Of a stretch of DNA of 32,816 nucleotides, positions 25,587 through 32,816 are shown in pieces. The notes under the pieces were generated by a model. That model was not told where the DNA came from, ran no database searches, and saw only the letters and a list, made by a program, of their open reading frames with translations. Within the stretch, counting starts at the first letter, position 1. The number at the start of each line of letters is the position of its first letter. The DNA comes from Polynucleobacter sp. (GTDB lineage: Bacteria > Pseudomonadota > Gammaproteobacteria > Burkholderiales > Burkholderiaceae). The position numbers and the translations under genes were made by a program. The stretch is from positions 1,529-34,344 of the forward strand of contig JAEMSI010000003.1 of NCBI GenBank assembly GCA_016462905.1, in the 5' to 3' direction.

Positions 25587-27119
25587 ATGCAAGACATTAT
25601 TCAACAACTTGAAGCCAAAAGGGAGCTCGCTCGTTTAGGTGGTGGTGAGAAACGCATTCAGGCGCAACACGCTAAAGGTAAGTTGACTGCGCGTGAACGC
25701 ATTTCGCTTTTACTCGACGAAGATTCCTTCGAAGAATGGGATATGTTTGTTGAGCACCGTTGCCATGATTTTGGCATGGCCGATCAAACGGTTCCTGGTG
25801 ATGGTGTGGTGACTGGCTATGGAATGATTAATGGCCGTTTGGTTTTTGTCTTCTCGCAAGATTTCACGGTCTTGGGCGGCTCCTTATCGGAAGCGCACGC
25901 TGAAAAAATTTGTAAGCTAATGGATCAGGCGATGAAAGTCGGCGCACCTGTGATTGGTTTAAATGATTCGGGCGGTGCGCGGATACAAGAGGGGGTTGCT
26001 TCCTTAGGCGGCTACGCTGAAATTTTTCAACGCAATGTCAGTGCCTCGGGTGTGATCCCGCAAATCTCGCTGATTATGGGGCCCTGTGCTGGCGGTGCGG
26101 TGTATTCGCCTGCCTTAACTGATTTCATCTTCATGGTGAAAGATACCTCGTATATGTTTGTCACTGGACCTGAAGTGGTGAAAACCGTAACGCACGAAGA
26201 CGTGAGTGCTGAAGATTTAGGAGGCGCCACCACCCATTCCAGCACCTCAGGCGTATGCGATTTAGCTTTTGAAAATGATGTTGAGGCGATTTTGATGTTG
26301 CGTCGTTTTTACAGTTATTTGCCCTTATCGAACCGTGAGAAAGCGCCTTTTTTAGGCGGTTTAGTTTGGTCGGATGAGCCCGATTATTCCTTGGATACCT
26401 TAGTACCCAATAATCCCAATCAGCCTTACGACATGAAAGAGTTGATTTTAAAGATAGTCGATGACGCTGATTTTTTTGAATTACAACCTGATTACGCAAA
26501 AAATATCATCATTGGCTTTTCACGTATTGGTGGACAGACCGCTGGCATCGTCGCAAATCAACCGATGGTATTAGCGGGGTGTTTGGATATTAAATCGTCG
26601 ATTAAAGCTGCACGCTTTATTCGGTTTTGTGATGCCTTCAATATTCCCGTCGTAACTTTAGTCGATGTGCCTGGTTTTATGCCGGGTACCGCGCAGGAGT
26701 ATGGCGGCATTATTAAGCATGGTGCGAAATTACTGTATGCCTATGCTGATTGCACGGTGCCGAAAGTAACGGTCATCACTCGGAAAGCCTATGGTGGCGC
26801 CTACGATGTCATGGCATCGAAGCACTTGCGAGGTGATGTCAATTTTGCTTGGCCTTCAGCCGAGATTGCCGTGATGGGACCTAAAGGCGCGGTTGAAATT
26901 ATTTTTAGGGATGAAAAAAGCGATCCACAAAAGATTGCTGTGCGCGAAGCTGAATATAAAACCAAATTTGCTAATCCCTTTGTAGCAGGTCGACGGGGTT
27001 ATATCGATGACGTAATCATGCCGCACGAAACCCGTAAACGGATTGCGCGCTCCTTGGCTATGTTGCAGGAAAAAGAAGTCGAGTCACCGGCTCGTAAGCA
27101 CGGCAATATTCCGCTTTAA
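25587..27119 (+). CDS. pccB: propionyl-CoA carboxylase beta subunit (carboxyltransferase)
   Basis: Transfers CO2 from carboxybiotin to propionyl-CoA, giving (S)-methylmalonyl-CoA. It has 510 residues with two crotonase-like halves. The N-terminal half has [48 protein letters not shown] and [17 protein letters not shown]. The C-terminal half has [23 protein letters not shown] and [17 protein letters not shown]. The match to PccB over other acyl-CoA carboxyltransferases comes from length and from the mutase/MeaB/PccA context. The gene is 29 bases after meaB. Confidence 0.94.
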   Translation: MQDIIQQLEAKRELARLGGGEKRIQAQHAKGKLTARERISLLLDEDSFEEWDMFVEHRCHDFGMADQTVPGDGVVTGYGMINGRLVFVFSQDFTVLGGSLSEAHAEKICKLMDQAMKVGAPVIGLNDSGGARIQEGVASLGGYAEIFQRNVSASGVIPQISLIMGPCAGGAVYSPALTDFIFMVKDTSYMFVTGPEVVKTVTHEDVSAEDLGGATTHSSTSGVCDLAFENDVEAILMLRRFYSYLPLSNREKAPFLGGLVWSDEPDYSLDTLVPNNPNQPYDMKELILKIVDDADFFELQPDYAKNIIIGFSRIGGQTAGIVANQPMVLAGCLDIKSSIKAARFIRFCDAFNIPVVTLVDVPGFMPGTAQEYGGIIKHGAKLLYAYADCTVPKVTVITRKAYGGAYDVMASKHLRGDVNFAWPSAEIAVMGPKGAVEIIFRDEKSDPQKIAVREAEYKTKFANPFVAGRRGYIDDVIMPHETRKRIARSLAMLQEKEVESPARKHGNIPL

Positions 27120-27181
27120 AGCGATCTTGAATTTAGGTAACTCCACATGAACCAGCAAATTGGCGAAAGATAAATGAAGCG

Positions 27182-29230
27182 ATGGCGATGTTTAAAAAAA
27201 TACTAATTGCAAACCGCGGTGAAATTGCTTGCCGTGTGATGTTAACGGCAAAACGCTTAGGTATTCAAACGGTCGCGGTTTATTCGGAAGCCGATCAAGA
27301 GGCGCGTCATGTGCGCATGGCCGATGAAGCCGTTTGCATTGGTCCCGCACCCTCGCGGGATTCGTATTTACGAATGGATCGGATTATTCAAGCGTGTAAA
27401 GATACAGGCGCACAAGCAGTTCACCCTGGCTATGGTTTTTTATCGGAGAACGAGGAATTTGCCCGTAAGCTAGAAGAAGAGGGCATTATTTTTATCGGAC
27501 CTAAGCACGCTTCGATTGCGGCGATGGGCGATAAGATTGCATCAAAAAAATTAGCGATCGCAGCCAAAGTGAACACGATCCCTGGTCATAATGCGGCGAT
27601 TGAAAAAGCCGAAGAGGCGGTGAAAATAGCGCAAGGTATTGGCTATCCCGTCATGATTAAAGCCTCTGCAGGGGGTGGTGGCAAAGGTTTGCGAGTCGCT
27701 CACAATGATCAAGAAGCCTTAGAGGGTTTCACGGCATGCCGTAATGAAGCGCGCAATAGCTTTGGTGATGATCGGGTTTTTATCGAGAAGTTTGTAGAAG
27801 AACCGCGCCATATTGAAATTCAAGTGTTAGGTGATGCACACGGTAATACTGTTTATTTATGGGAACGTGAGTGTTCGATTCAACGGCGCCACCAAAAGGT
27901 GATTGAAGAGGCGCCATCCCCCTTTTTAGATGACGCAACGCGTCAAGCCATGGGTGAACAAGCGGTTGCTTTAGCTAAAGCCGTGAACTATCAATCGGCA
28001 GGAACGGTTGAGTTTGTGGTTGGCAAGGATAAATCGTTTTATTTCTTGGAAATGAATACGCGTTTGCAAGTTGAGCATCCCGTGACTGAATTTATAACGG
28101 GACTCGATTTGGTCGAGCAAATGATTCGCATCGCTGCAGGCGAAAAACTCAGTTTTACGCAAAAGCAAATCGAGCGTAAAGGCTGGGCAATGGAGTGCCG
28201 AATTAATGCCGATGATCCCTATCGCAACTTTTTACCCTCGATGGGTCGCTTAGTGCACTATCAGCCGCCTGCGAATGCCAATGGTGTGCGGGTCGATACG
28301 GGTGTTTACGAAGGTGGCGAAATTTCAATGCATTACGATTCGATGATTGCTAAATTAATCGTGCACGGGCAAGATCGTGCCGAAGCGATACACAAGATGC
28401 GCACTGCATTAAATGAATTTGTGATTCGCGGAATTCATTCCAATATTCCATTTCAGGCTGCTTTGTTTCAGCATCCACGGTTTATTTCAGGAAACTTAAA
28501 TACCGGTTTTATTGGGGAAGAATACCCCAAGGGGTTTTCGGCGGAGATGGTAAAGCCATCCGACCCAAATCGCTTACCTGCATTAGCTACTTTGGTCCAC
28601 CGCCGGTATTTGGAACGAGCTAAATTATTAGAAGGGCAATTATTAGGTCATGAAATGAAAATCACCCAAGATTTTGTGGTGATGATTGATCAAGATTCTT
28701 TTGCTACTCGGATCGAGTCACTCGGTTCGGGATACGCTGTTACCGTCAAGCCCAATGAATCTAAAACCGAATTTAAATCGAATACGACGAAAAAGAATTT
28801 ATCTGTTAGTGAATATCGCATCGATAGCGATTGGACCCCAGGGTCAATTCGCATGGACGTAACCCTCAATCAAACTCTGGCATTGACTGCCCAAGTTGAG
28901 CGGATTGGCTTAAATTATGTATTGATGCTCGATGGAGTTCGGCTTGAGTGTTTAGTTTTAAGCCCTCTTGGCGCTGAATTGCAAAAACGCATGCCCGAGA
29001 AAATCCCGCCGGATAATTCTCAATTTTTACTTTCCCCGATGCCTGGTTTATTAACCCAATTAGCCGTAAAAGTCGGTGAGAAGGTGATGGCAGGCCAAAA
29101 ATTAGCGGTGATTGAGGCAATGAAAATGGAAAATACTTTACTGGCTGCACAAGATGGTGAAGTAGCCGAGATTTGTGCTGAGCCTGGGGCTAGCTTGGCG
29201 GTAGATCAATTGATTATCAAATTCGTTTAA
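27182..29230 (+). CDS. pccA: propionyl-CoA carboxylase alpha subunit (biotin carboxylase and biotin carrier)
   Basis: Carboxylates its own biotin with ATP and bicarbonate for the PccB subunit. It has 682 residues. The biotin carboxylase domain (about 1-450) has [38 protein letters not shown] and [13 protein letters not shown] linker domain of about 480-600 follows, then the biotinyl domain with AMKM and biotinylated Lys648, 34 residues from the end. ATG 27182 is taken as the start; ATG 27188 ([11 protein letters not shown]) is equally possible, and no clear Shine-Dalgarno decides between them. The 62-base gap after pccB shows no terminator. Confidence 0.94.
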   Translation: MAMFKKILIANRGEIACRVMLTAKRLGIQTVAVYSEADQEARHVRMADEAVCIGPAPSRDSYLRMDRIIQACKDTGAQAVHPGYGFLSENEEFARKLEEEGIIFIGPKHASIAAMGDKIASKKLAIAAKVNTIPGHNAAIEKAEEAVKIAQGIGYPVMIKASAGGGGKGLRVAHNDQEALEGFTACRNEARNSFGDDRVFIEKFVEEPRHIEIQVLGDAHGNTVYLWERECSIQRRHQKVIEEAPSPFLDDATRQAMGEQAVALAKAVNYQSAGTVEFVVGKDKSFYFLEMNTRLQVEHPVTEFITGLDLVEQMIRIAAGEKLSFTQKQIERKGWAMECRINADDPYRNFLPSMGRLVHYQPPANANGVRVDTGVYEGGEISMHYDSMIAKLIVHGQDRAEAIHKMRTALNEFVIRGIHSNIPFQAALFQHPRFISGNLNTGFIGEEYPKGFSAEMVKPSDPNRLPALATLVHRRYLERAKLLEGQLLGHEMKITQDFVVMIDQDSFATRIESLGSGYAVTVKPNESKTEFKSNTTKKNLSVSEYRIDSDWTPGSIRMDVTLNQTLALTAQVERIGLNYVLMLDGVRLECLVLSPLGAELQKRMPEKIPPDNSQFLLSPMPGLLTQLAVKVGEKVMAGQKLAVIEAMKMENTLLAAQDGEVAEICAEPGASLAVDQLIIKFV

Positions 29231-29241
29231 AACTGCTGACT

Positions 29242-29718
29242 ATGCCAAATCGACCTTTTCAAATACTGGGAGTGCAGCAAATAGCGATTGGCGGGAGCGA
29301 TAAGCAACGCTTGCGTCATTTGTGGATTGAGTTATTGGGTTTTGATTACAAAGATACGTTTGTATCGGAGCGTGAAAACGTCGATGAAGATATCTGTGCG
29401 ATTGGCAGTGGGGCACATGAAATTGAAATTGATTTGATGCAGCCATTTGATAGTGAAAAAAAACCAGCTGTTCATCAAACCCCACTAAACCACTTAGGCT
29501 TGTGGGTAGATGATTTGCCCAAGGCGGTGGCATGGTTGACTGAACAGGGTATGCGTTTTGCCCCTGGCGGGATCCGCAAAGGCGCGGCGGGGCATGACAT
29601 TATTTTTATTCATCCCAAAAGCAACGAGGACTTCCCATTCTGTGGCGAAGGTGTTTTAATTGAATTGGTTCAGGCACCACCTGAAATCACCCAAGCCCTA
29701 AAAAATCCCTCAACCTAA
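29242..29718 (+). CDS. VOC-fold protein, probable methylmalonyl-CoA epimerase
   Basis: A 158-residue vicinal-oxygen-chelate protein with two paired beta-alpha-beta modules (about 8-70 and 82-145). The C-terminal half ([28 protein letters not shown]) is close to bacterial methylmalonyl-CoA epimerases as I remember them. Its place 11 bases after pccA fits the missing step between carboxylase (S-product) and mutase (R-substrate). Metal-ligand positions His84 and Glu141 are present, but the first His is Gln13 and the usual Gln/Glu of the first module is Asp64. It could therefore be a divergent epimerase or a glyoxalase-like enzyme. Context makes the epimerase the better reading. The name is inferred, not proven. 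Confidence 0.75.
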   Translation: MPNRPFQILGVQQIAIGGSDKQRLRHLWIELLGFDYKDTFVSERENVDEDICAIGSGAHEIEIDLMQPFDSEKKPAVHQTPLNHLGLWVDDLPKAVAWLTEQGMRFAPGGIRKGAAGHDIIFIHPKSNEDFPFCGEGVLIELVQAPPEITQALKNPST

Positions 29719-29755
29719 GGGGTTTACAAAGTAAATTTCATTGCTCTAAATCAAG

Positions 29756-29768
29756 GTTGCAGTGCAAC
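29756..29768. promoter_or_regulatory. 13-bp palindrome upstream of malate synthase
   Basis: GTTGCA-G-TGCAAC is a perfect odd palindrome 116 bases before the aceB ATG. It is followed by ATAATT, which could be a -10 with the palindrome over the -35. A further hairpin (TAGCTCTC pairing with GAGAGGCTA, one bulge) lies around 29820-29848 in the leader. It is a candidate regulator site; the protein that binds is unknown. Confidence 0.35.
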
Positions 29769-29884
29769 ATTTCAGGCATAATTCGTATTAATGTATTGAT
29801 TCGGGCTAGGCCATTTTTTTAGCTCTCATCTCGTTGTCGAGAGGCTAAGGTTGCCCTTAATTAGGCTTTTTAGGAGATTTTTGC

Positions 29885-31486
29885 ATGTCTAGCGTTATGG
29901 AAAGTAGGGCTAAGGGTTTAGAAATTACGGCTGATATTCATCCTGAATTTGAAGCCATCTTGACTCCCGCTGCGCTTGAGTTGGTGGCTAAATTGCATCG
30001 CGCTTTTGAGCCGCGCCGTCAAGAATTGCTCCAAAAGCGCCTTGAGTTAGCAAAACGTTTAGATGCGGGTCAGAAGCTGGATTTTTTGCCTGAGACTCAA
30101 GCGATTCGCGATGGGGCTTGGAAAATTGCTCCAGTTCCAAAAGCCTTGGAGCGCCGTCGCGTTGAAATTACTGGCCCAGTGGATGCCAAGATGGTGGTGA
30201 ATGCCTTCAATTCGGGCGCAGATTCCTATATGGCTGATTTCGAAGATTCCAATAGTCCCTATTGGAATAATTTAATTCAAGGGCAACTCAATTTAAAAAA
30301 CGCGATTCGGCGTGAATTGAAGCTCGATTTATTTGGCAAACACTACGAAATTCAAGATCGGCCAGACATTGCTGTGTTGCAAGTTCGTCCCCGCGGCTGG
30401 CACTTAGATGAGAAGCATGTCTTGGTCGATGGGCAGCGTGTTTCAGGCGGTATTTTTGACTTCGCTCTATTTTTATTTCATAACGCTAAAGAACTATTGG
30501 CGCGGGGTTATGGTCCTTATTTTTATCTTCCGAAGATTGAAAGCCATTTAGAAGCTCGTTTATGGAATGATGTTTTTGTGATGGCGCAAAACGAGCTTGG
30601 TTTGCCACAAGGCACGATCAAAGCCACTGTATTAGTCGAAACGATTAATGCAGCGTTTGAGATGGAAGAAATTTTGTATGAGTTGCGTGAACATAGCGCT
30701 GGTCTTAATGCAGGACGTTGGGATTATATTTTCTCGGCAATTAAAAAGTTTAAGCTCGATAAGGATTTTTGTTTGGCTGAGCGCGTTAAGGTAACGATGA
30801 CTTCTCCCTTTATGCGCGCTTATGCTTTATTTCTTTTGAAGACCTGCCATAAACGGGGAGCACCTGCGATTGGTGGCATGAGCGCCTTTATTCCGATTAA
30901 AAACGATCCTGAGAAAAATGCGCTTGCGATGTCGGCGATTTCAACCGATAAACGTCGCGAAGCGACCGATGGCTACGATGGTAGTTGGGTTGCGCATCCT
31001 GGTTTGATTGAAGTTTGCATGAATGAATTTAAAGCGGTTTTGGGGGATAAGCCGAATCAGTTTGAGCGTCAACGTGATGATGTGAATGTGACCGCTGCTG
31101 ATTTAGTCAATTTCACTCCTGAAACGCCGATTACGGAAACGGGTTTACGTTACAACATTAATGTTGGCATTCATTACATGGGTGTTTGGTTAATTGGCAA
31201 TGGGTGTGTTCCGATTCATAACCTGATGGAAGACGCCGCTACCGCTGAGATTAGTCGTTCGCAAGTTTGGCAATGGATTCGATCTCCGAAGGGTATTTTG
31301 GATGATGGTCGTAAGATCACGATTGAATTGGTGCGTAGCATGATCGCCGAAGAACTTGAAAAAATTAAAGCCACTGGGGTAGCAGGCAAGTTTGATCGCG
31401 CCGCAGACATTTTTGAAAAGATGGTGGTCGATAACCAATTCGTTGAATTCTTAACACTGCCTTTATACGAAGAATCGCTGTTCTAA
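29885..31486 (+). CDS. aceB: malate synthase A
   Basis: Condenses glyoxylate with acetyl-CoA to malate, in the glyoxylate bypass. It has 533 residues, a TIM-barrel enzyme of the A isoform (the G isoform is about 720). LQVRPRGWHLDEKHVLVDG contains the glyoxylate-binding Arg, VETINAAFEMEEILYELREH the Mg-binding Glu, and NLMEDAATAEISRSQVWQW the catalytic Asp. The C-terminal helical domain is complete. The start ATG has AGGAGA about eight bases upstream. It has its own 166-base leader region and no isocitrate lyase beside it. The tsaB gene follows 15 bases later, probably on the same transcript. Confidence 0.97.
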   Translation: MSSVMESRAKGLEITADIHPEFEAILTPAALELVAKLHRAFEPRRQELLQKRLELAKRLDAGQKLDFLPETQAIRDGAWKIAPVPKALERRRVEITGPVDAKMVVNAFNSGADSYMADFEDSNSPYWNNLIQGQLNLKNAIRRELKLDLFGKHYEIQDRPDIAVLQVRPRGWHLDEKHVLVDGQRVSGGIFDFALFLFHNAKELLARGYGPYFYLPKIESHLEARLWNDVFVMAQNELGLPQGTIKATVLVETINAAFEMEEILYELREHSAGLNAGRWDYIFSAIKKFKLDKDFCLAERVKVTMTSPFMRAYALFLLKTCHKRGAPAIGGMSAFIPIKNDPEKNALAMSAISTDKRREATDGYDGSWVAHPGLIEVCMNEFKAVLGDKPNQFERQRDDVNVTAADLVNFTPETPITETGLRYNINVGIHYMGVWLIGNGCVPIHNLMEDAATAEISRSQVWQWIRSPKGILDDGRKITIELVRSMIAEELEKIKATGVAGKFDRAADIFEKMVVDNQFVEFLTLPLYEESLF

Positions 31487-31501
31487 GTCTAAAATAGGTG
31501 G

Positions 31502-32260
31502 ATGAACCTATTAGCCATCGACACCTCATCTTCTTGGTGTTCGGTGGCTTTGTCTTTTTCAGACACGACACTGCAGCGTCATGAAAACGTGGGCCCGAAG
31601 GCCAGTCATTTTTTATTGCCTTGGATTCAAGAACTTTTAAAAGAAGCTCATTTCGATTGGCATGATTTAGATGCCTTGGCAGTGGGGATTGGACCAGGCG
31701 CTTTTACGGGAGTGCGTCTTGCGGTGGCGGTGGCTCAAGGTTTAGCCTACGGTGCCGATTTGCCCATATTGCCGGTAACGAGTTTAGATGCCATGGCGGC
31801 GCAAGCACAACTTTTACCCTCCTTTGTTGCTAAAAAGCCTAAACAGATGCTCGTTGCTTTGGATGCGCGGATGGGTGAGGTTTATTGGGCCAGTTACGAT
31901 TGCACTGCGGCATCGGTCGACGCTTTAGCAAAACGACTGAATCCGATTTCCCTATGCAAACCCGAGGCAGTCGATTTAAGAGGAGCTGATTTTTTAGTGG
32001 GCAATGCTGCTAAGGTGTATTCGGATCAAATGCCATTGCATTTAGAGGCAGACCAAATCGACTCGGAGTTAATGCCGAGCGCTTTAGGTGTGATGCTGTG
32101 CGCTAAGTCAATGGCTCAACGGGGCGAATTCGTTTCGGTTGATCAATTGGAACCTCTGTATGTTCGAAATAAAGTGGCCTTCACCACTTTGGAGCGTGCC
32201 GCTGGGGAAGGGTTTGCTTTAGCGGGCGATTTAGGTCGGAAGGACAGTAAGCGTGTCTGA
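31502..32260 (+). CDS. tsaB: tRNA threonylcarbamoyladenosine biosynthesis protein TsaB
   Basis: The non-catalytic partner of TsaD in forming t6A37 on ANN-reading tRNAs. An ASKHA-fold protein of 252 residues. The N-terminus MNLLAIDTSSSWCSVAL is the family hallmark, followed by KASHFLLPWIQELL, VGIGPGAFTGVRLAVAVAQG and LPVTSLDAMAAQA. The C-terminal segment QLEPLYVRNKVAF fits as well. The start is fixed by this N-terminus, although AGGTGG sits against the ATG with no spacer. It overlaps rimI by eight bases, the common tsaB-rimI order. Confidence 0.94.
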   Translation: MNLLAIDTSSSWCSVALSFSDTTLQRHENVGPKASHFLLPWIQELLKEAHFDWHDLDALAVGIGPGAFTGVRLAVAVAQGLAYGADLPILPVTSLDAMAAQAQLLPSFVAKKPKQMLVALDARMGEVYWASYDCTAASVDALAKRLNPISLCKPEAVDLRGADFLVGNAAKVYSDQMPLHLEADQIDSELMPSALGVMLCAKSMAQRGEFVSVDQLEPLYVRNKVAFTTLERAAGEGFALAGDLGRKDSKRV

Positions 32261-32732
32261 TTTGCAGTTAGAGCAGATGACCGAAGCCGATTTAGTTTCG
32301 ATTGTGCCGCTGGAACTGCAATCACACCAACATCCTTGGACTCGTAGGCACTTTATCGATTCACTGAAAGCAGGGCATTGGGCTTATTGCGTGCGTCAAG
32401 TCGATGCAGCACATTCTGCGTTGGCAGAAATTCATGCGTATTGTATTTTGTTACCTGGAGTAGATGAGTTGCATTTGCTTAACATTACTGTGGCGCCGCA
32501 TTTGCGTAAAAAGGGTATCGCGAGGCGCATGATGCAAGCGATTGAGAATCTTGCGTTGCAATATCGTTTGCCGCGTATTTTGCTGGAGGTACGACCAAGT
32601 AATACGGCCGCATTTGCGTTATATCAGTCCTTGAATTTTAAAGAGATTGCGAGGCGTAAAAATTATTATCCGCTGCGCGAAAACCCCAACCAACGGGAAG
32701 ATGCCTGCGTGATGGAGAAGGTTCTACAATGA
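32253..32732 (+). CDS. rimI: ribosomal protein S18-alanine N-acetyltransferase RimI
   Basis: A GNAT acetyltransferase of 159 residues that acetylates the N-terminus of S18 and perhaps other proteins. ELQSHQHPWTRRHFIDSLKAG opens it. The acetyl-CoA pyrophosphate loop is VAPHLRKKGIARRMMQAIE, and LEVRPSNTAAFALYQSLNFKEI and RKNYYP are the RimI signature end. The start is GTG inside the tsaB end, with AGGA about nine bases upstream. Its TGA overlaps the ATG of the next gene (ATGA). Confidence 0.92.
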   Translation: MSDLQLEQMTEADLVSIVPLELQSHQHPWTRRHFIDSLKAGHWAYCVRQVDAAHSALAEIHAYCILLPGVDELHLLNITVAPHLRKKGIARRMMQAIENLALQYRLPRILLEVRPSNTAAFALYQSLNFKEIARRKNYYPLRENPNQREDACVMEKVLQ

Positions 32733-32816
32733 ACTCGATGCGATCAAGCTATTTAAAAGAAATGGGGATAAGCGAATGGGTGCCTCGCGAGAGCGCTCCT
32801 GTGGAGTCCTTGCCCG
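32729..32816 (+). CDS. uracil-DNA glycosylase, family 4-like (N-terminal fragment)
   Basis: The 29 visible codons read MNSMRSSYLKEMGISEWVPR and continue with ESAPVESLP to the window edge. The pattern YLKEMGI-x-x-WVPR is the usual N-terminus of the uracil-DNA glycosylase that follows rimI in Burkholderiaceae. The catalytic domain lies outside the window, so the call rests on this short match and on synteny. Start overlaps the rimI stop by four bases. Confidence 0.6.
   Translation, partial: MNSMRSSYLKEMGISEWVPRESAPVESLP

Noticed and set aside
26161-26499. 112-codon ORF antisense to pccB
   Set aside because: It is a shadow of a highly conserved carboxyltransferase region, with no signals of its own.

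Overview
The window looks like chromosomal DNA of a betaproteobacterium of the Burkholderiaceae, most like Polynucleobacter or a close relative. This rests on gene content and protein character, not on a database search. The G+C looks moderate by eye, genes are tightly packed with short gaps, parE-parC show the Burkholderiales-type ParC sequence HGDQSAYD, there is a thiC-thiO-thiS-thiG-thiE operon behind a TPP riboswitch, and a tsaB-rimI-uracil-DNA-glycosylase run lies at the right end. I see no insertion sequence, prophage, CRISPR array or rRNA.

Layout. (1) 1-3050: the tail of an upstream gene and a possible 43-residue membrane protein (+). Then comes a minus-strand pair: a flavin split-barrel/truncated-haemoglobin fusion, followed by an FHA/FAD/NAD/2Fe-2S reductase. 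This is the least conventional locus here and may be a two-protein flavohaemoglobin-like system. (2) 3056-3131: tRNA-Asn(GTT) with a terminator and a -10 box. (3) 3186-10247: thiamine synthesis. thiD runs rightward and meets the leftward operon thiC-thiO-thiS-thiG-thiE end to end. The operon is headed by a TPP riboswitch and a hairpin that can mask the thiC start. A Nudix hydrolase of the thiamine-damage type lies just upstream. (4) 10248-12000: a 245-base gap with two perfect inverted repeats (one made of two consensus DnaA boxes), tRNA-Arg(CCT), a 53-residue membrane ORF and an MFS transporter. (5) 12080-16515: parE and parC, topoisomerase IV, overlapping by 4 bases. (6) 16575-21473: accessory metabolism: a BKACE-family enzyme, an orphan TctC-type binding protein, XdhC and MocA-like molybdenum-enzyme maturation factors, a RidA protein and two small exported c-type cytochromes, ending at a strong terminator. 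(7) 21490-29718: a GntR regulator divergent from methylmalonyl-CoA mutase, MeaB, both propionyl-CoA carboxylase subunits and a methylmalonyl-CoA-epimerase-like VOC protein. This is the complete propionyl-CoA to succinyl-CoA route, with a near-perfect 24-bp palindrome in the divergent promoter region. (8) 29885-32816: malate synthase, then tsaB, rimI and the start of a family 4-like uracil-DNA glycosylase gene.

How the genes work together. ThiC makes the HMP pyrimidine and ThiD phosphorylates it. ThiO, ThiS and ThiG make the thiazole, and ThiE joins the two halves. Thiamine pyrophosphate feeds back through the riboswitch, and the Nudix enzyme may clear damaged cofactor. The PCC-epimerase-mutase-MeaB set sends propionyl-CoA into the TCA cycle as succinyl-CoA, and malate synthase draws glyoxylate and acetyl-CoA into malate. 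No gap between genes exceeds 300 bases.
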